A stretch of 7,085 nt of DNA from Gammaproteobacteria bacterium (lineage in GTDB: Bacteria > Pseudomonadota > Gammaproteobacteria > Steroidobacterales > GCA-2729495), in the NCBI GenBank assembly GCA_023383735.1, contig JAHDYN010000085.1:1-7085 (forward strand). The letters run 5' to 3'. Position 1 is the stretch's first letter. Each line of letters begins with the position of its first letter. A model generated the notes under the pieces. It did not search any database and was not told the DNA's origin. It saw only the letters and a list, made by a program, of their open reading frames with translations. A program made the translations under genes and the position numbers. Positions 1-6,908 of this stretch are shown here, one piece after another.

Positions 1-345
1 AGCGTGGGCCGGCCGATCACCCTAGACCAGGTGGCCTGCGACTTTCCGGAACTGAAACTGATCGGCATCCACGTCGGCATACCCTGGCACGACGAGATGA
101 TTGCGATGGCCTGGAAGCACGCCAACATATACATCGGCTGCGACGCGCACCGGCCCAAATACTGGCCCGACAGCTTCAAGCGCTACATCAATTCGCAGGG
201 ACAGGACAAGGTGATCTTCGGCACCGACTTCCCGGTGCTGCCCTTCCAGCGCACGGTGCAGGACATCGACGAACTCGGCTTCAAGCCCGAGGCACGCCGC
301 AAGCTCATGCGCGACAACGTGCTGCGGATCTACGGGCTGTCGTAA
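1..345 (+). CDS. Amidohydrolase-2 family protein, C-terminal part (5' end outside window)
   Basis: The frame is open from base 1 to a TAA at 343-345 and gives 114 residues, so this is the 3' end of a larger gene. The GTG at 4 is probably an internal valine. Counting from base 1, the fragment has a histidine in an IGIHVG motif (H24) and an aspartate in FGTDFP (D76). It ends with a DNVLRIYGL tail. These are the usual late-barrel landmarks of the amidohydrolase-2 (PF04909) TIM-barrel family, where the His and Asp help bind the active-site metal. Members are hydrolases or decarboxylases such as ACMSD-like enzymes, usually cytoplasmic. The substrate cannot be told from this fragment. The gene converges on a CoA-transferase gene, which fits a catabolic neighbourhood, but that link is inference. 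No terminator fits in the 6 bp after the stop. Confidence 0.85.
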   Translation, partial: SVGRPITLDQVACDFPELKLIGIHVGIPWHDEMIAMAWKHANIYIGCDAHRPKYWPDSFKRYINSQGQDKVIFGTDFPVLPFQRTVQDIDELGFKPEARRKLMRDNVLRIYGLS

Positions 346-351
346 CAGCGG

Positions 352-1548
352 TTACGGCGCGCCCACAGCTGCTTTGCTGCCCAGCATCACCTGGATATCG
401 GCCTCGGCGAGGCCGGCTTCGCGCAGGACCTCGACGGTGTGCTCGCCGAGCCGCGGCTGCAGTCGCCGCACGCTGGCCGGCGTTTCGGAGAATGTCACCG
501 GATAACGCGTCATGCGCAGCCGGCCTTCGGTGGGATGGTCGACTTCCTGCCAGAAACCAACCGCATTGAGGTGCGGATCATCCTTCAGCCCCTGCAGCGT
601 GTTGACCATGTTGGTCGGCACGCTGGTCTTGCCGAACATCTCCAGCCACTCTGCCGTCGTCCGCGTGAGCATGATCTTCGCGGTTTCCTGGTAAGTGTCG
701 TCGATATTCGCCACCCGCTTTGACAGCGTGGTGAAACGCGGATCGCTGATCAGCTCCTCGTTGCCACTGAGCTTGCAGAAGACCTCCCAGTGCGCATCGA
801 GGTACGGCAGGATCGCGATGTAGCCGTCTTTGGTCTTGTAAGGCTTGCGGTGATGACTCATCAGCCGCGTGTAGCCCGGGCTGCCGATCTGCGGCTCGAA
901 AGCCATGCCCCACAGGTGCTCGGCCATCGTGTAGTACACCATGGTCTCGAACATCGGCACCTCGATCTCCTGGCCGGCGCCGGTACGCTCGCGACTGTAG
1001 AGCGCCGCGGTCACCGCCGAGACCACCTGCATGGCCGTGGTCTTGTCGGCCACGATGGTCGGCAGATAGCGTGGCTCGCCGAGCACCATTTCGTTGAGCA
1101 TCGCGATGCCGCTGACTGCCTGGATGGAATCGTCCAGCGCACCGCGCTTGCCATAGGGACCCGCCGCGCCATAGCCGTAGGTGCCACAGTAGATGATCTT
1201 CGGATTGACGGCCTTGAAGGCTGCATAGTCCAGGCCCAGCTTGGTCATGACCTGCGGGCGATTGTTGTGTATCACGACATCGACATGCTTCCCCAGCTCC
1301 AGCGCGGCCGCCACAGCGGATGGCTGCTTGAGATCCAGCACGACGCTGCGCTTGTTGCGGTTGCAGGTCAGGTAGAGGGCCGCCATGCCCTTGTTGCGAT
1401 AAGCACCCAGAGATCGGTTGCTGTCACCGTAGGGCGGCTCGATCTTGATGACCTCGGCGCCCATGTCGGCCAGCATCTGACAGGCCCAGGGACCGAGTAC
1501 GACTGCGGTGATTTCGAGTATGCGAACGCCTGTCAGGGGGCCGGACAT
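352..1548 (-). CDS. CoA-transferase, family III (CaiB/BaiF type)
   Basis: This is predicted to move CoA between carboxylic acids through enzyme-bound anhydride and thioester intermediates, in the cytoplasm. The 398-residue length is normal for the family. The N-terminus has the classic layout: GPLTGVRILEIT, then LGPWACQMLADMGAEVIKIEPP, then GDSNR. R67-D72 (RSVVLDLK) follows, and later LYSRERTGAGQEIEVPMFETM. By analogy with formyl-CoA transferase, the catalytic aspartate should be D168 in VADKTTAM. The C-terminal part (about 225-330) is the usual small domain, with HHRKPYKTKDGYIA and DPRF. The frame is open further, to a TTG at 1566. I prefer the ATG at 1548, because GGAAGG at 1560-1555 lies 6 nt before it; two other ATGs stand at 1551 and 1554. 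The gene follows the exosortase-locus genes on the same strand after a REP-filled gap. Its substrate is unknown, and the downstream amidohydrolase hints at aromatic, steroid or other hydrophobic-acid catabolism. Confidence 0.92.
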   Translation of the reverse strand: MSGPLTGVRILEITAVVLGPWACQMLADMGAEVIKIEPPYGDSNRSLGAYRNKGMAALYLTCNRNKRSVVLDLKQPSAVAAALELGKHVDVVIHNNRPQVMTKLGLDYAAFKAVNPKIIYCGTYGYGAAGPYGKRGALDDSIQAVSGIAMLNEMVLGEPRYLPTIVADKTTAMQVVSAVTAALYSRERTGAGQEIEVPMFETMVYYTMAEHLWGMAFEPQIGSPGYTRLMSHHRKPYKTKDGYIAILPYLDAHWEVFCKLSGNEELISDPRFTTLSKRVANIDDTYQETAKIMLTRTTAEWLEMFGKTSVPTNMVNTLQGLKDDPHLNAVGFWQEVDHPTEGRLRMTRYPVTFSETPASVRRLQPRLGEHTVEVLREAGLAEADIQVMLGSKAAVGAP

Positions 1549-1554
1549 CATCAT

Positions 1555-1560
1555 CCTTCC
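1555..1560 (-). promoter_or_regulatory. Ribosome binding site deciding the CoA-transferase start
   Basis: Read on the minus strand this is GGAAGG, followed directly by three consecutive ATG codons (1554, 1551, 1548). Only the third ATG has a normal 6-nt spacing, which favours 1548 over the upstream TTG at 1566 that no Shine-Dalgarno sequence precedes. Confidence 0.55.
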
Positions 1561-1574
1561 ATGCAAAAAAGGAG

Positions 1575-1640
1575 GTGGGAGCGCCTTCAGGCGCGATCCG
1601 GCGAATTGTAGCCGGGAATCGCGACTGAAGCCGCCCCTGC
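1575..1640. repeat. Paired REP element (REPIN-like), widely spaced
   Basis: Two inverted REP copies lie at 1575-1598 (plus orientation) and 1616-1640 (minus orientation), separated by 17 bp. The first arm contains the perfect hairpin GCGCC-TTCA-GGCGC. The second, read on the minus strand, contains GCGGC-TTCA-GTCGC, in which one pair becomes a G-T wobble. Both carry the GTGGGAGC-like head and GCGATC-like tail seen in the 4044-4093 pair. The second arm is more worn, with several substitutions and one extra T in the tail. The spacer itself begins CGGC and closes with GCCG, so it can extend the fold. The pair fills most of the gap between the TPR lipoprotein stop (1648) and the CoA-transferase start. 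REP elements of this type are typically non-autonomous and mobilised by RAYT transposases; no RAYT gene is present in this window. Confidence 0.82.
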
Positions 1641-1647
1641 GGCCGCT

Positions 1648-4023
1648 CTACAGCTTCTTCAGGGCGGCGCGGGCCTCTTCCAGGCCCGGATAGTCGGACT
1701 GGGCCTCGTCCACCGCGCGCTGCAGCTCCTGCTTCGCACCCACCGTGTTGCCGGTGGCCAGGTAAGCCATGCCGAGGTGATAGTGAAAGATCGGAAACTG
1801 CCCGGCCTTTGCCACCACGCGCTCGAGCACGCTGACAGCCTCCGCATACTGCGCGTTCCGGTAGTGCGCCCAACCCAGGGTGTCGAGTACCGCCGGGTTG
1901 TCGGACTTGTCCAGCTTCTTCGCGAGCTCGAGCGCCCGCGCCCAGCTTGCCTTGTCGCTACGGTAGTCGAGCAGCAGCGCAGCGAGGTTGTTGATGGCCG
2001 GCTCGGCATCCGGGTTGGTCTTCAGCAGGTTCTCGTAGAGCTTGATGGCATCGTCACGCCGCCCGGCCAGCTCCAGTTCGGTACCCAGCAGCATGGTCAG
2101 CTCGATACTGCCGGGATTGGCCTTGAGGCCGCGCTCGTAGACCTTGACGCGGGCATCCCGATCCTTGCGGTAGACGCCAGCCAGCGATTGCCAGGCAACG
2201 ATGGAATCAGGCTTCTTTTCGACCACTTCTTCCAGGTAGGCGGTGGCCTTGTCGGAATCGCCCTGCCCGCCGTAGATCCCGCCCAGCAGGAACTTCGCAA
2301 ACAGCTCGTTCTCGGTGTTGCCCAGCTGCTCATTGAGTACGGCAATCGCATCATTGGGCTTGCCGGCGGCCAGCAGCGAGCGTACGAGGCCTTCCAGCGG
2401 CAAGGGATCGTTCTTGCGGGCGGCGGCCGATTTCCTGAATGCGTCGGCTGCACCGCTGAAGTCCTTCTTCTGCGCCAGTACACGGCCCAGCGAGAAATCA
2501 CCCACGCCTTCCTGGCCCGACAGCGTGGCGAGGCGCCGTGCTTCGGCTTCGGCCTTCTCCGTCTGGCCCTGCGCCATCAGCACCTCGACCAGGCGGCCCG
2601 AGGCCAGCGCGTCATCGGGCTTCTGCTCGACCTGCTTGCGCAGCAGCTCTTCGGCTTCCGGAAACTCGCGGGACATCGCATGCAGCGCTGCCAGCTGCTG
2701 CAGACCTTCTTCGGACTTCGGATTCACTTCAAGAACGCGACGATAGGTGTCCTTGGCCAGCGTGAGGTCGTTCTTCTGGGCGTAAGCCTGCCCGAGCAGC
2801 AGCAGTGCGCGCTCGTTGTCCGGCTCCTTGCGCAACACCAGGCGCAGGTCGGCGATCGCGTCGTCATGCTTCTTGTCCTGAAAGCGGATGCCGGCACGGA
2901 ACAGCAGCGCACCGGGATCGTCTGGCGCATCCGCAAGGATCTTTTCGATCAGCGCGGTGGCTTCATCCAGACGACCGGCCCGGATCTCGATCGCCACGAT
3001 GCGGGTACGCGCGTTGAGACCTTCGGCGCTCTTCGGGCTGCGCTCCGCCAGGCCCTGATAGGCGAGCTTCGCATCGTCCGGGCGCTCGCGGCTTTCGAGC
3101 AACTGGCCGAGTGCCAGCCGCAGCTTGTCGGCATCCGGGTTCTGCTCGATGAACTCGCGCAAGGCGGCTTCGGCCTTGTCCTGATCGCGCTGGGTGGCAA
3201 GAAACTGCACGTAACCCAGCTGCTTGTCGGTATCGGTGGGGTCGCGCTCGGTCAGGCCCTTGAGCAATTTCTCGGCGTCATCCACGCGACCCTGGCTGGT
3301 GTAGAACTGGGCCAGCTGGAACTGGTAGGACTGCTCCTTGGGAAAATCCGCGGCCAGCGACTGCAGGCTGGTCTCAACCTGGTCCAGGCGCTTTGCCTGC
3401 GAGAGCATGACCACGCGCAGTTCGCGCAGCGGCCGGCTCTTCTCGGCCGGCAGGCGGGCGATGGCCGTATCGAGGGTCTTGAGACCCGCGTCCAGGTCTT
3501 CCATCGAATCTGCAGCCGCCTTCAGGATGATCGCATCGGCATAGTCGGGATCGAGTTCCAGGGACTTGTTGATCTCGGCGATACCAGCCTCGCGATCACC
3601 CTGCTGCACCAGCACGCGTGCCTGCAGCAGATGCACCCGCGCATCGTCCGGCGCCATCTTGAGCAGCTCCGTGGCCTGTTCGGCAGCCTGCTCCCAGGCC
3701 TGACCGAGGAAATACAGCGTACCGAGCTTGATGCGCGCCTCTACGTTGGTCGGGTCACCGTCCACGGCCACCATCAGGTGCCCGAACATCTCCTGGTATT
3801 TCTCGTCCTTTTCGGCGATCAGAGCCAGCAGATAGCGGGCCCTGGAGTTCTTCGGTTCGACCTGGGCGGCGTTCTGCGCTTCCAGCTTGGCCTTGACGTA
3901 CTCGCCGTCGTCAAAAAAGGCCTGTGCCTTGACCAGGTACTCCGCAGCCCGCTCCTCGGGCGAAGCACAAGCCACCAGCAGCAGCACCGCAACCAGTCCA
4001 GCCAGATATTTTCCGTATTTCAC
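1648..4023 (-). CDS. TPR-repeat lipoprotein, PrsT-like, of the exosortase locus
   Basis: This encodes 791 residues with a lipoprotein signal: two lysines (K2, K5), a hydrophobic stretch L7-A18, and the lipobox LVAC with C19 as the lipidated residue. Residue 20 is Ala rather than Asp, which by the usual +2 rule favours outer-membrane delivery. The rest is an almost continuous array of roughly twenty TPR-like units of about 34 residues. Clear ones occur near 92-126, 234-263, 403-437, 573-606 and 711-743. The C-terminal block (about 676-791, with NPAVLDTLGWAHYR and FHYHLGMAYLATGN) resembles the end of PrsT, the TPR lipoprotein of PEP-CTERM/exosortase gene clusters. Family members are thought to scaffold polysaccharide export or surface assembly; the exact role is unknown. 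The GTG start is supported by AGGGG 6 nt upstream. It follows wecB after 58 bp that hold a REP pair. Confidence is high for a TPR lipoprotein and moderate for the PrsT assignment. Confidence 0.9.
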   Translation of the reverse strand: MKYGKYLAGLVAVLLLVACASPEERAAEYLVKAQAFFDDGEYVKAKLEAQNAAQVEPKNSRARYLLALIAEKDEKYQEMFGHLMVAVDGDPTNVEARIKLGTLYFLGQAWEQAAEQATELLKMAPDDARVHLLQARVLVQQGDREAGIAEINKSLELDPDYADAIILKAAADSMEDLDAGLKTLDTAIARLPAEKSRPLRELRVVMLSQAKRLDQVETSLQSLAADFPKEQSYQFQLAQFYTSQGRVDDAEKLLKGLTERDPTDTDKQLGYVQFLATQRDQDKAEAALREFIEQNPDADKLRLALGQLLESRERPDDAKLAYQGLAERSPKSAEGLNARTRIVAIEIRAGRLDEATALIEKILADAPDDPGALLFRAGIRFQDKKHDDAIADLRLVLRKEPDNERALLLLGQAYAQKNDLTLAKDTYRRVLEVNPKSEEGLQQLAALHAMSREFPEAEELLRKQVEQKPDDALASGRLVEVLMAQGQTEKAEAEARRLATLSGQEGVGDFSLGRVLAQKKDFSGAADAFRKSAAARKNDPLPLEGLVRSLLAAGKPNDAIAVLNEQLGNTENELFAKFLLGGIYGGQGDSDKATAYLEEVVEKKPDSIVAWQSLAGVYRKDRDARVKVYERGLKANPGSIELTMLLGTELELAGRRDDAIKLYENLLKTNPDAEPAINNLAALLLDYRSDKASWARALELAKKLDKSDNPAVLDTLGWAHYRNAQYAEAVSVLERVVAKAGQFPIFHYHLGMAYLATGNTVGAKQELQRAVDEAQSDYPGLEEARAALKKL

Positions 4024-4029
4024 TGCAAA

Positions 4030-4034
4030 CCCCT
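4030..4034 (-). promoter_or_regulatory. Ribosome binding site supporting the GTG start of the TPR lipoprotein
   Basis: AGGGG on the minus strand lies 6 nt (TTTGCA) before the GTG at 4023. The GTG is directly followed by a convincing lipoprotein signal peptide, so the site and the protein agree on a non-ATG start. It also lies only 9 bases from the edge of the REP pair at 4044, so folding of that palindrome in the mRNA would happen next to the ribosome entry site. Confidence 0.6.
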
Positions 4035-4043
4035 GCTATAACA

Positions 4044-4093
4044 GATCGCGGCTCAAGCCGCGCCTACCTGTGGGAGCGGCTTCAGCCGCGATC
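4044..4093. repeat. Tightly paired REP element (REPIN-like) at the wecB 3' end
   Basis: Two 24-bp REP copies face each other with only 2 bp between them: 4044-4067 (minus orientation) and 4070-4093 (plus orientation). They match at 21 of 24 positions when one is reverse-complemented. The outer ends form a perfect 10-bp inverted repeat, GATCGCGGCT / AGCCGCGATC. Each arm also folds alone, with stem GCGGC / GCCGC around a 4-base loop. The plus-oriented arm runs into the 3' end of wecB and supplies its last codons (Asp-Arg-Gly) and TGA stop. The GTGGGAGCGGCTTCAGCCGC pattern is typical of REP sequences in pseudomonads and related gammaproteobacteria. In the message it would form a stable hairpin between wecB and the TPR lipoprotein gene, and could protect upstream mRNA or lower downstream expression. 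Confidence 0.87.
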
Positions 4094-5182
4094 CCGTCTC
4101 TTCAGACTGGCCACACAGCGTGCCGCCGTCTGGCCATCCCACATATCCGGCCGCCGGCCCTTCTGCCAGTTGCCATCGAGTACACGGGCAACTTCGGCCA
4201 TCAGCATATCCGGCTTCAGCAGCCGATTGGTACCTTCGGTGACCGTGACCGGGCGCTCGGTGTTCGCGCGCAGCGTCAGGCACGGGATGCCGAGATAGGT
4301 CGTTTCTTCCTGCACACCACCGGAATCGGTGATTGCCATCGATGCATTGCTGACCAGGTTCATGAACTGCACGTAGCCCACCGGCTCGCAGAGTTTGACG
4401 TTCGGCGTGGCAGCCAGCCGGTCATGCAGGCCGAACTCGCGCAGATTCTTCAGCGTGCGCGGATGCACCGGGAAGACCAGCGGCAGCCGCGCCGCGACCT
4501 GCTGCAGTTCGTCGACCAGCGTCGTGAGCGTGGCCCGGTCATCGACATTCGAAGGCCGGTGCAGCGTCACCACCGCATAGCCCTGCGGCTTCAGACCCAG
4601 ACGCGCGACCGTTCCGTCGCTCTCGATCTGCCCGCGCAGCAGCTCATAGGAGTCGAGCATGATGTTGCCGACCCGCTCGATACGCGCCGCAGGGATGCCC
4701 TCCTTGCTCAGGTTCTCGTCACCATCCGGCGAGGGCGTCCAGAGCAGATCCGCGAGCACATCGGTAACCAGGCGATTGAGTTCCTCGGGCATGCTGCGGT
4801 CGAAGCTGCGCAGCCCCGCCTCGAGGTGCACGATGCGGATACCGAGCTTTGCGCAGACCATGGCGACGGCGGCGGTCGAGTTGACGTCACCGGCCACGAT
4901 CACCCAGGCCGGCCGCTCAGCCAGCACCACCGGCTCATAGCTCAGCATCACGCGGGCGGTCTGCTCTGCATGACTGCCGCTGCCCACGCCCAGGTGATGA
5001 TGGGGTTCCGGCAGGCGCAGGTCGCGAAAGAAGGTATCGGACATATTGGCATCGTAGTGCTGGCCAGTATGCACCAGCCTTGGTTCAAAGCTGCCGTCGG
5101 CCACCAACGCATGCCAGAGCGGCGCCACCTTCATGAAGTTGGGACGCGCCGCCGCGATGAGGTGCACCAAGGGCTGGGTCAT
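4082..5182 (-). CDS. wecB: UDP-N-acetylglucosamine 2-epimerase, non-hydrolysing
   Basis: This cytoplasmic enzyme interconverts UDP-GlcNAc and UDP-ManNAc, a precursor for surface polysaccharides. The protein has 366 residues, close to the usual 370-380. Visible landmarks in order are ARPNFMKVAPL (12-22, the counterpart of the TRPE motif), HTGQHYD (38-44), AGDVNST (97-103), HLEAGLRS (119-126), MPEELNR (131-137), TLHRPSN (206-212), FPVHPRT (237-243), and DSGGVQEE (286-293) followed by a GIPCLTLR strand. The residues matching the E. coli catalytic set (D95, E117, E131, H213) are D99, E121, E133 or E134, and H208, so the enzyme should be active. The frame is open upstream to 5389, but that part lies inside the exosortase gene. 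The ATG at 5182 overlaps the exosortase stop in an ATGA arrangement, giving a family-like N-terminus and implying translational coupling. Its last codons and stop come from a REP element. It probably serves the glycan linked to the exosortase system. Confidence 0.95.
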   Translation of the reverse strand: MTQPLVHLIAAARPNFMKVAPLWHALVADGSFEPRLVHTGQHYDANMSDTFFRDLRLPEPHHHLGVGSGSHAEQTARVMLSYEPVVLAERPAWVIVAGDVNSTAAVAMVCAKLGIRIVHLEAGLRSFDRSMPEELNRLVTDVLADLLWTPSPDGDENLSKEGIPAARIERVGNIMLDSYELLRGQIESDGTVARLGLKPQGYAVVTLHRPSNVDDRATLTTLVDELQQVAARLPLVFPVHPRTLKNLREFGLHDRLAATPNVKLCEPVGYVQFMNLVSNASMAITDSGGVQEETTYLGIPCLTLRANTERPVTVTEGTNRLLKPDMLMAEVARVLDGNWQKGRRPDMWDGQTAARCVASLKRRDRG

Positions 5183-6822
5183 TGCATATCGATTGCAGAC
5201 GTTGCGGTCCTGAACGGCACCGACTCGCCAGGCAGGAAGTAGCTCAGCTTCGGATCGATGTCGCGTATGAAGTCCTGCAAACGGGCATCCGCTTCGGGCA
5301 ACTGTGCGGCGTCGCCAACAGGGGTGGTAAGTCGCACAAGGGCGCCATCCGAGCGGTTCATGAGCAGGCCATCCCGGAATATGTACCACTTCACCGCAAA
5401 CTCGTTGACCAGGTTCCGGCCACGCTGTTCAAACCAGTAATAGACCAGCTGCCGTTGATCACCCATCGAGATGACCGCGCGGTTGACACGCAGCGAACTG
5501 CCGTCGGCCCGCACATCGGGAACCGTGTACTCATCGATCGTTTCGACCTGCCAGCCGCCCCCCGGCAGGCAGCCGCGCGGGGAATGCACCGAAGCGCCCT
5601 GTACCTGCGACTCGTAGTAAGCGATCCACAGACCAATCGGCATACCGTCGGCAGGCCGGACGAATACCGAGGATGCGTAATCTGAAAGCGCAAGCTCCCT
5701 GAGGGATCGGGCATCGACAGGCGCCTCGCGCCCTTCCCAGTCATCGATCTGCATTGGGAAGGTCTGCAAAGGTGCATGCACCGGCACCAGCATGGGTGGG
5801 CGGGTATAGGTCAGGGACACAATCGCAACCGCGACAACGACCGCCGTTCCAGTCAGTACTTGCGCATTTGGCCTGGCCCTGGCCAACAGCTTCGTCAGGT
5901 CTGGCAGTGACGGGACATCCAGACCGAAGATCTGCAGGAACTTCTGCTTCTCCATGCGGGCAAAGATCCAGATCTGGGCGAACAGGATCACCACGCAGCT
6001 CATGAAGATCACCCAGCCCTCGAAATCATGCAGAAAGCCTTCTGCCTGTTCGATACCGTAGTAGTTCACGAGGATGCCTATGATCCCGATGCGAAAGCTG
6101 TTCATCAGGATCGTGATCGGCACGGTCGAGACAAACAGGATTGCCCTCTGCCACCAGCGCCCGCGCATCAACGCCGCACACAGGAAACCGAAACTCATCA
6201 AGGGGAACAGGTAACGCATACCACTGCAGGCCTCGGCCACTTGCAGCTGATAGCTGCCGAGATCGATCACGTTGCCTTCAAGGTAGACACTCAACCCCGC
6301 CGCACGGATCACTGCCACGCCGATCTCTGATGAAAGCAGCTGCAGGCCGGCTGTCAGTTGCGTCTCGAAAAACCGTGGCAGCGGCATCATGAAAGCCAGA
6401 TAAATGAGCGGCACCCGCAGCACGACGACGCCGCGATATCCGACCGCAGCCAGGACGAGACTCCAGATGCACATGATCAGGGCGAATTCGGAAATCTCGT
6501 AAATCGCACTCAAGGTGCCCGCAACGTGCAAACCGAATGCGGCGCCAAGCAGGGCCAGGCCCAGCCAGGAACCAACCGGGTCGAGCTCATCGAGGCGTTT
6601 TGCGCGCAACCAGAACAGGTAGAAGGCCACAAAGGGAATCATGTAGCCGTGGCTATACTCCTCGGAGCGCCACTTCGTGACCATCTCGAAGATGGCCTTG
6701 TCAAATATCTGCAACAGACAAACTGCGATGACAGCGAGCACAACCAGACTGAAGACCAGACTCCGGGTCAGGTAAGCGGAGGACAGCGCAGGCCGGGATG
6801 CGTCGGCAGATGCTTGATTCAT
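5179..6822 (-). CDS. xrtD: Exosortase fused to EpsI domain, XrtD (VPLPA-CTERM) type
   Basis: This inner-membrane transpeptidase-like enzyme is expected to cut and transfer proteins that carry a C-terminal sorting tag (signature, TM helix, Arg-rich end). It has 547 residues. Residues 1 to about 290 are the multi-span exosortase core, starting with a TM helix at 20-40 and a WRSEEYSHG motif at 51-59. The proposed catalytic triad is complete: C199 in VAEACSGMRYLFPL, R244 in NSFRIG, and H265 in HDFEGW. The sequence around R244 and H265 (NSFRIGIIGI, then AEGFLHDFEGW) resembles XrtD rather than XrtA, whose Arg motif as I recall it is NGLRAYG; this subtype call is from memory of the families. A further TM helix (about 322-338) leads to an EpsI (DUF3485) domain with the motif HSPRGCLPGGGW (413-424). 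EpsI is often a separate protein in PEP-CTERM loci. The ATG at 6822 has a weak purine-rich site (GAGAAG, 3 nt away). The gene overlaps wecB by 4 bp. Confidence 0.9.
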   Translation of the reverse strand: MNQASADASRPALSSAYLTRSLVFSLVVLAVIAVCLLQIFDKAIFEMVTKWRSEEYSHGYMIPFVAFYLFWLRAKRLDELDPVGSWLGLALLGAAFGLHVAGTLSAIYEISEFALIMCIWSLVLAAVGYRGVVVLRVPLIYLAFMMPLPRFFETQLTAGLQLLSSEIGVAVIRAAGLSVYLEGNVIDLGSYQLQVAEACSGMRYLFPLMSFGFLCAALMRGRWWQRAILFVSTVPITILMNSFRIGIIGILVNYYGIEQAEGFLHDFEGWVIFMSCVVILFAQIWIFARMEKQKFLQIFGLDVPSLPDLTKLLARARPNAQVLTGTAVVVAVAIVSLTYTRPPMLVPVHAPLQTFPMQIDDWEGREAPVDARSLRELALSDYASSVFVRPADGMPIGLWIAYYESQVQGASVHSPRGCLPGGGWQVETIDEYTVPDVRADGSSLRVNRAVISMGDQRQLVYYWFEQRGRNLVNEFAVKWYIFRDGLLMNRSDGALVRLTTPVGDAAQLPEADARLQDFIRDIDPKLSYFLPGESVPFRTATSAIDMQ

Positions 6823-6908
6823 GCTCTTCTCAGGACCACAGGGGTACGGGATACCGGGCGAAATTATCCATAATCAGCCAATAGTGCTCTGCCAGACGGT
6901 TCTCAGAT

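Noticed and set aside
790..1611. Plus-strand open frame opposite the CoA-transferase gene
   Set aside because: It is rich in His, Arg and Ala with no family features, and it is antisense to an unmistakable CaiB/BaiF protein.
1777..4041. Plus-strand open frame of 754 codons opposite the TPR lipoprotein gene
   Set aside because: It is a GC-driven shadow of a repetitive coding gene. The minus frame has a lipobox, a good ribosome site and regular TPR motifs, whereas this frame shows no domain and has a Leu/Gln/Arg/Gly-rich composition.
3887..5242. Plus-strand open frame of 451 codons across the wecB region
   Set aside because: It runs opposite all of wecB, the REP pair and the start of the TPR lipoprotein gene. 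It has no recognisable motif, and the opposite strand is clearly coding.
5183..5389. Upstream extension of wecB by 69 codons
   Set aside because: It lies wholly inside the exosortase EpsI domain in another frame and resembles no epimerase N-terminus. The ATG at 5182 gives the normal protein.
6851..6863. Small inverted repeat (GGTA / TACC) as a terminator after the right-hand TPR gene
   Set aside because: The stem is only 4 bp with no T-tract, too weak to call.
6823..6908. Possible promoter in the AT-richer gap before the exosortase gene
   Set aside because: On the minus strand GATAAT resembles a -10 box, but no -35 hexamer lies at 16-18 bp and no sigma-54 spacing fits. Read-through from the upstream TPR gene is as likely.
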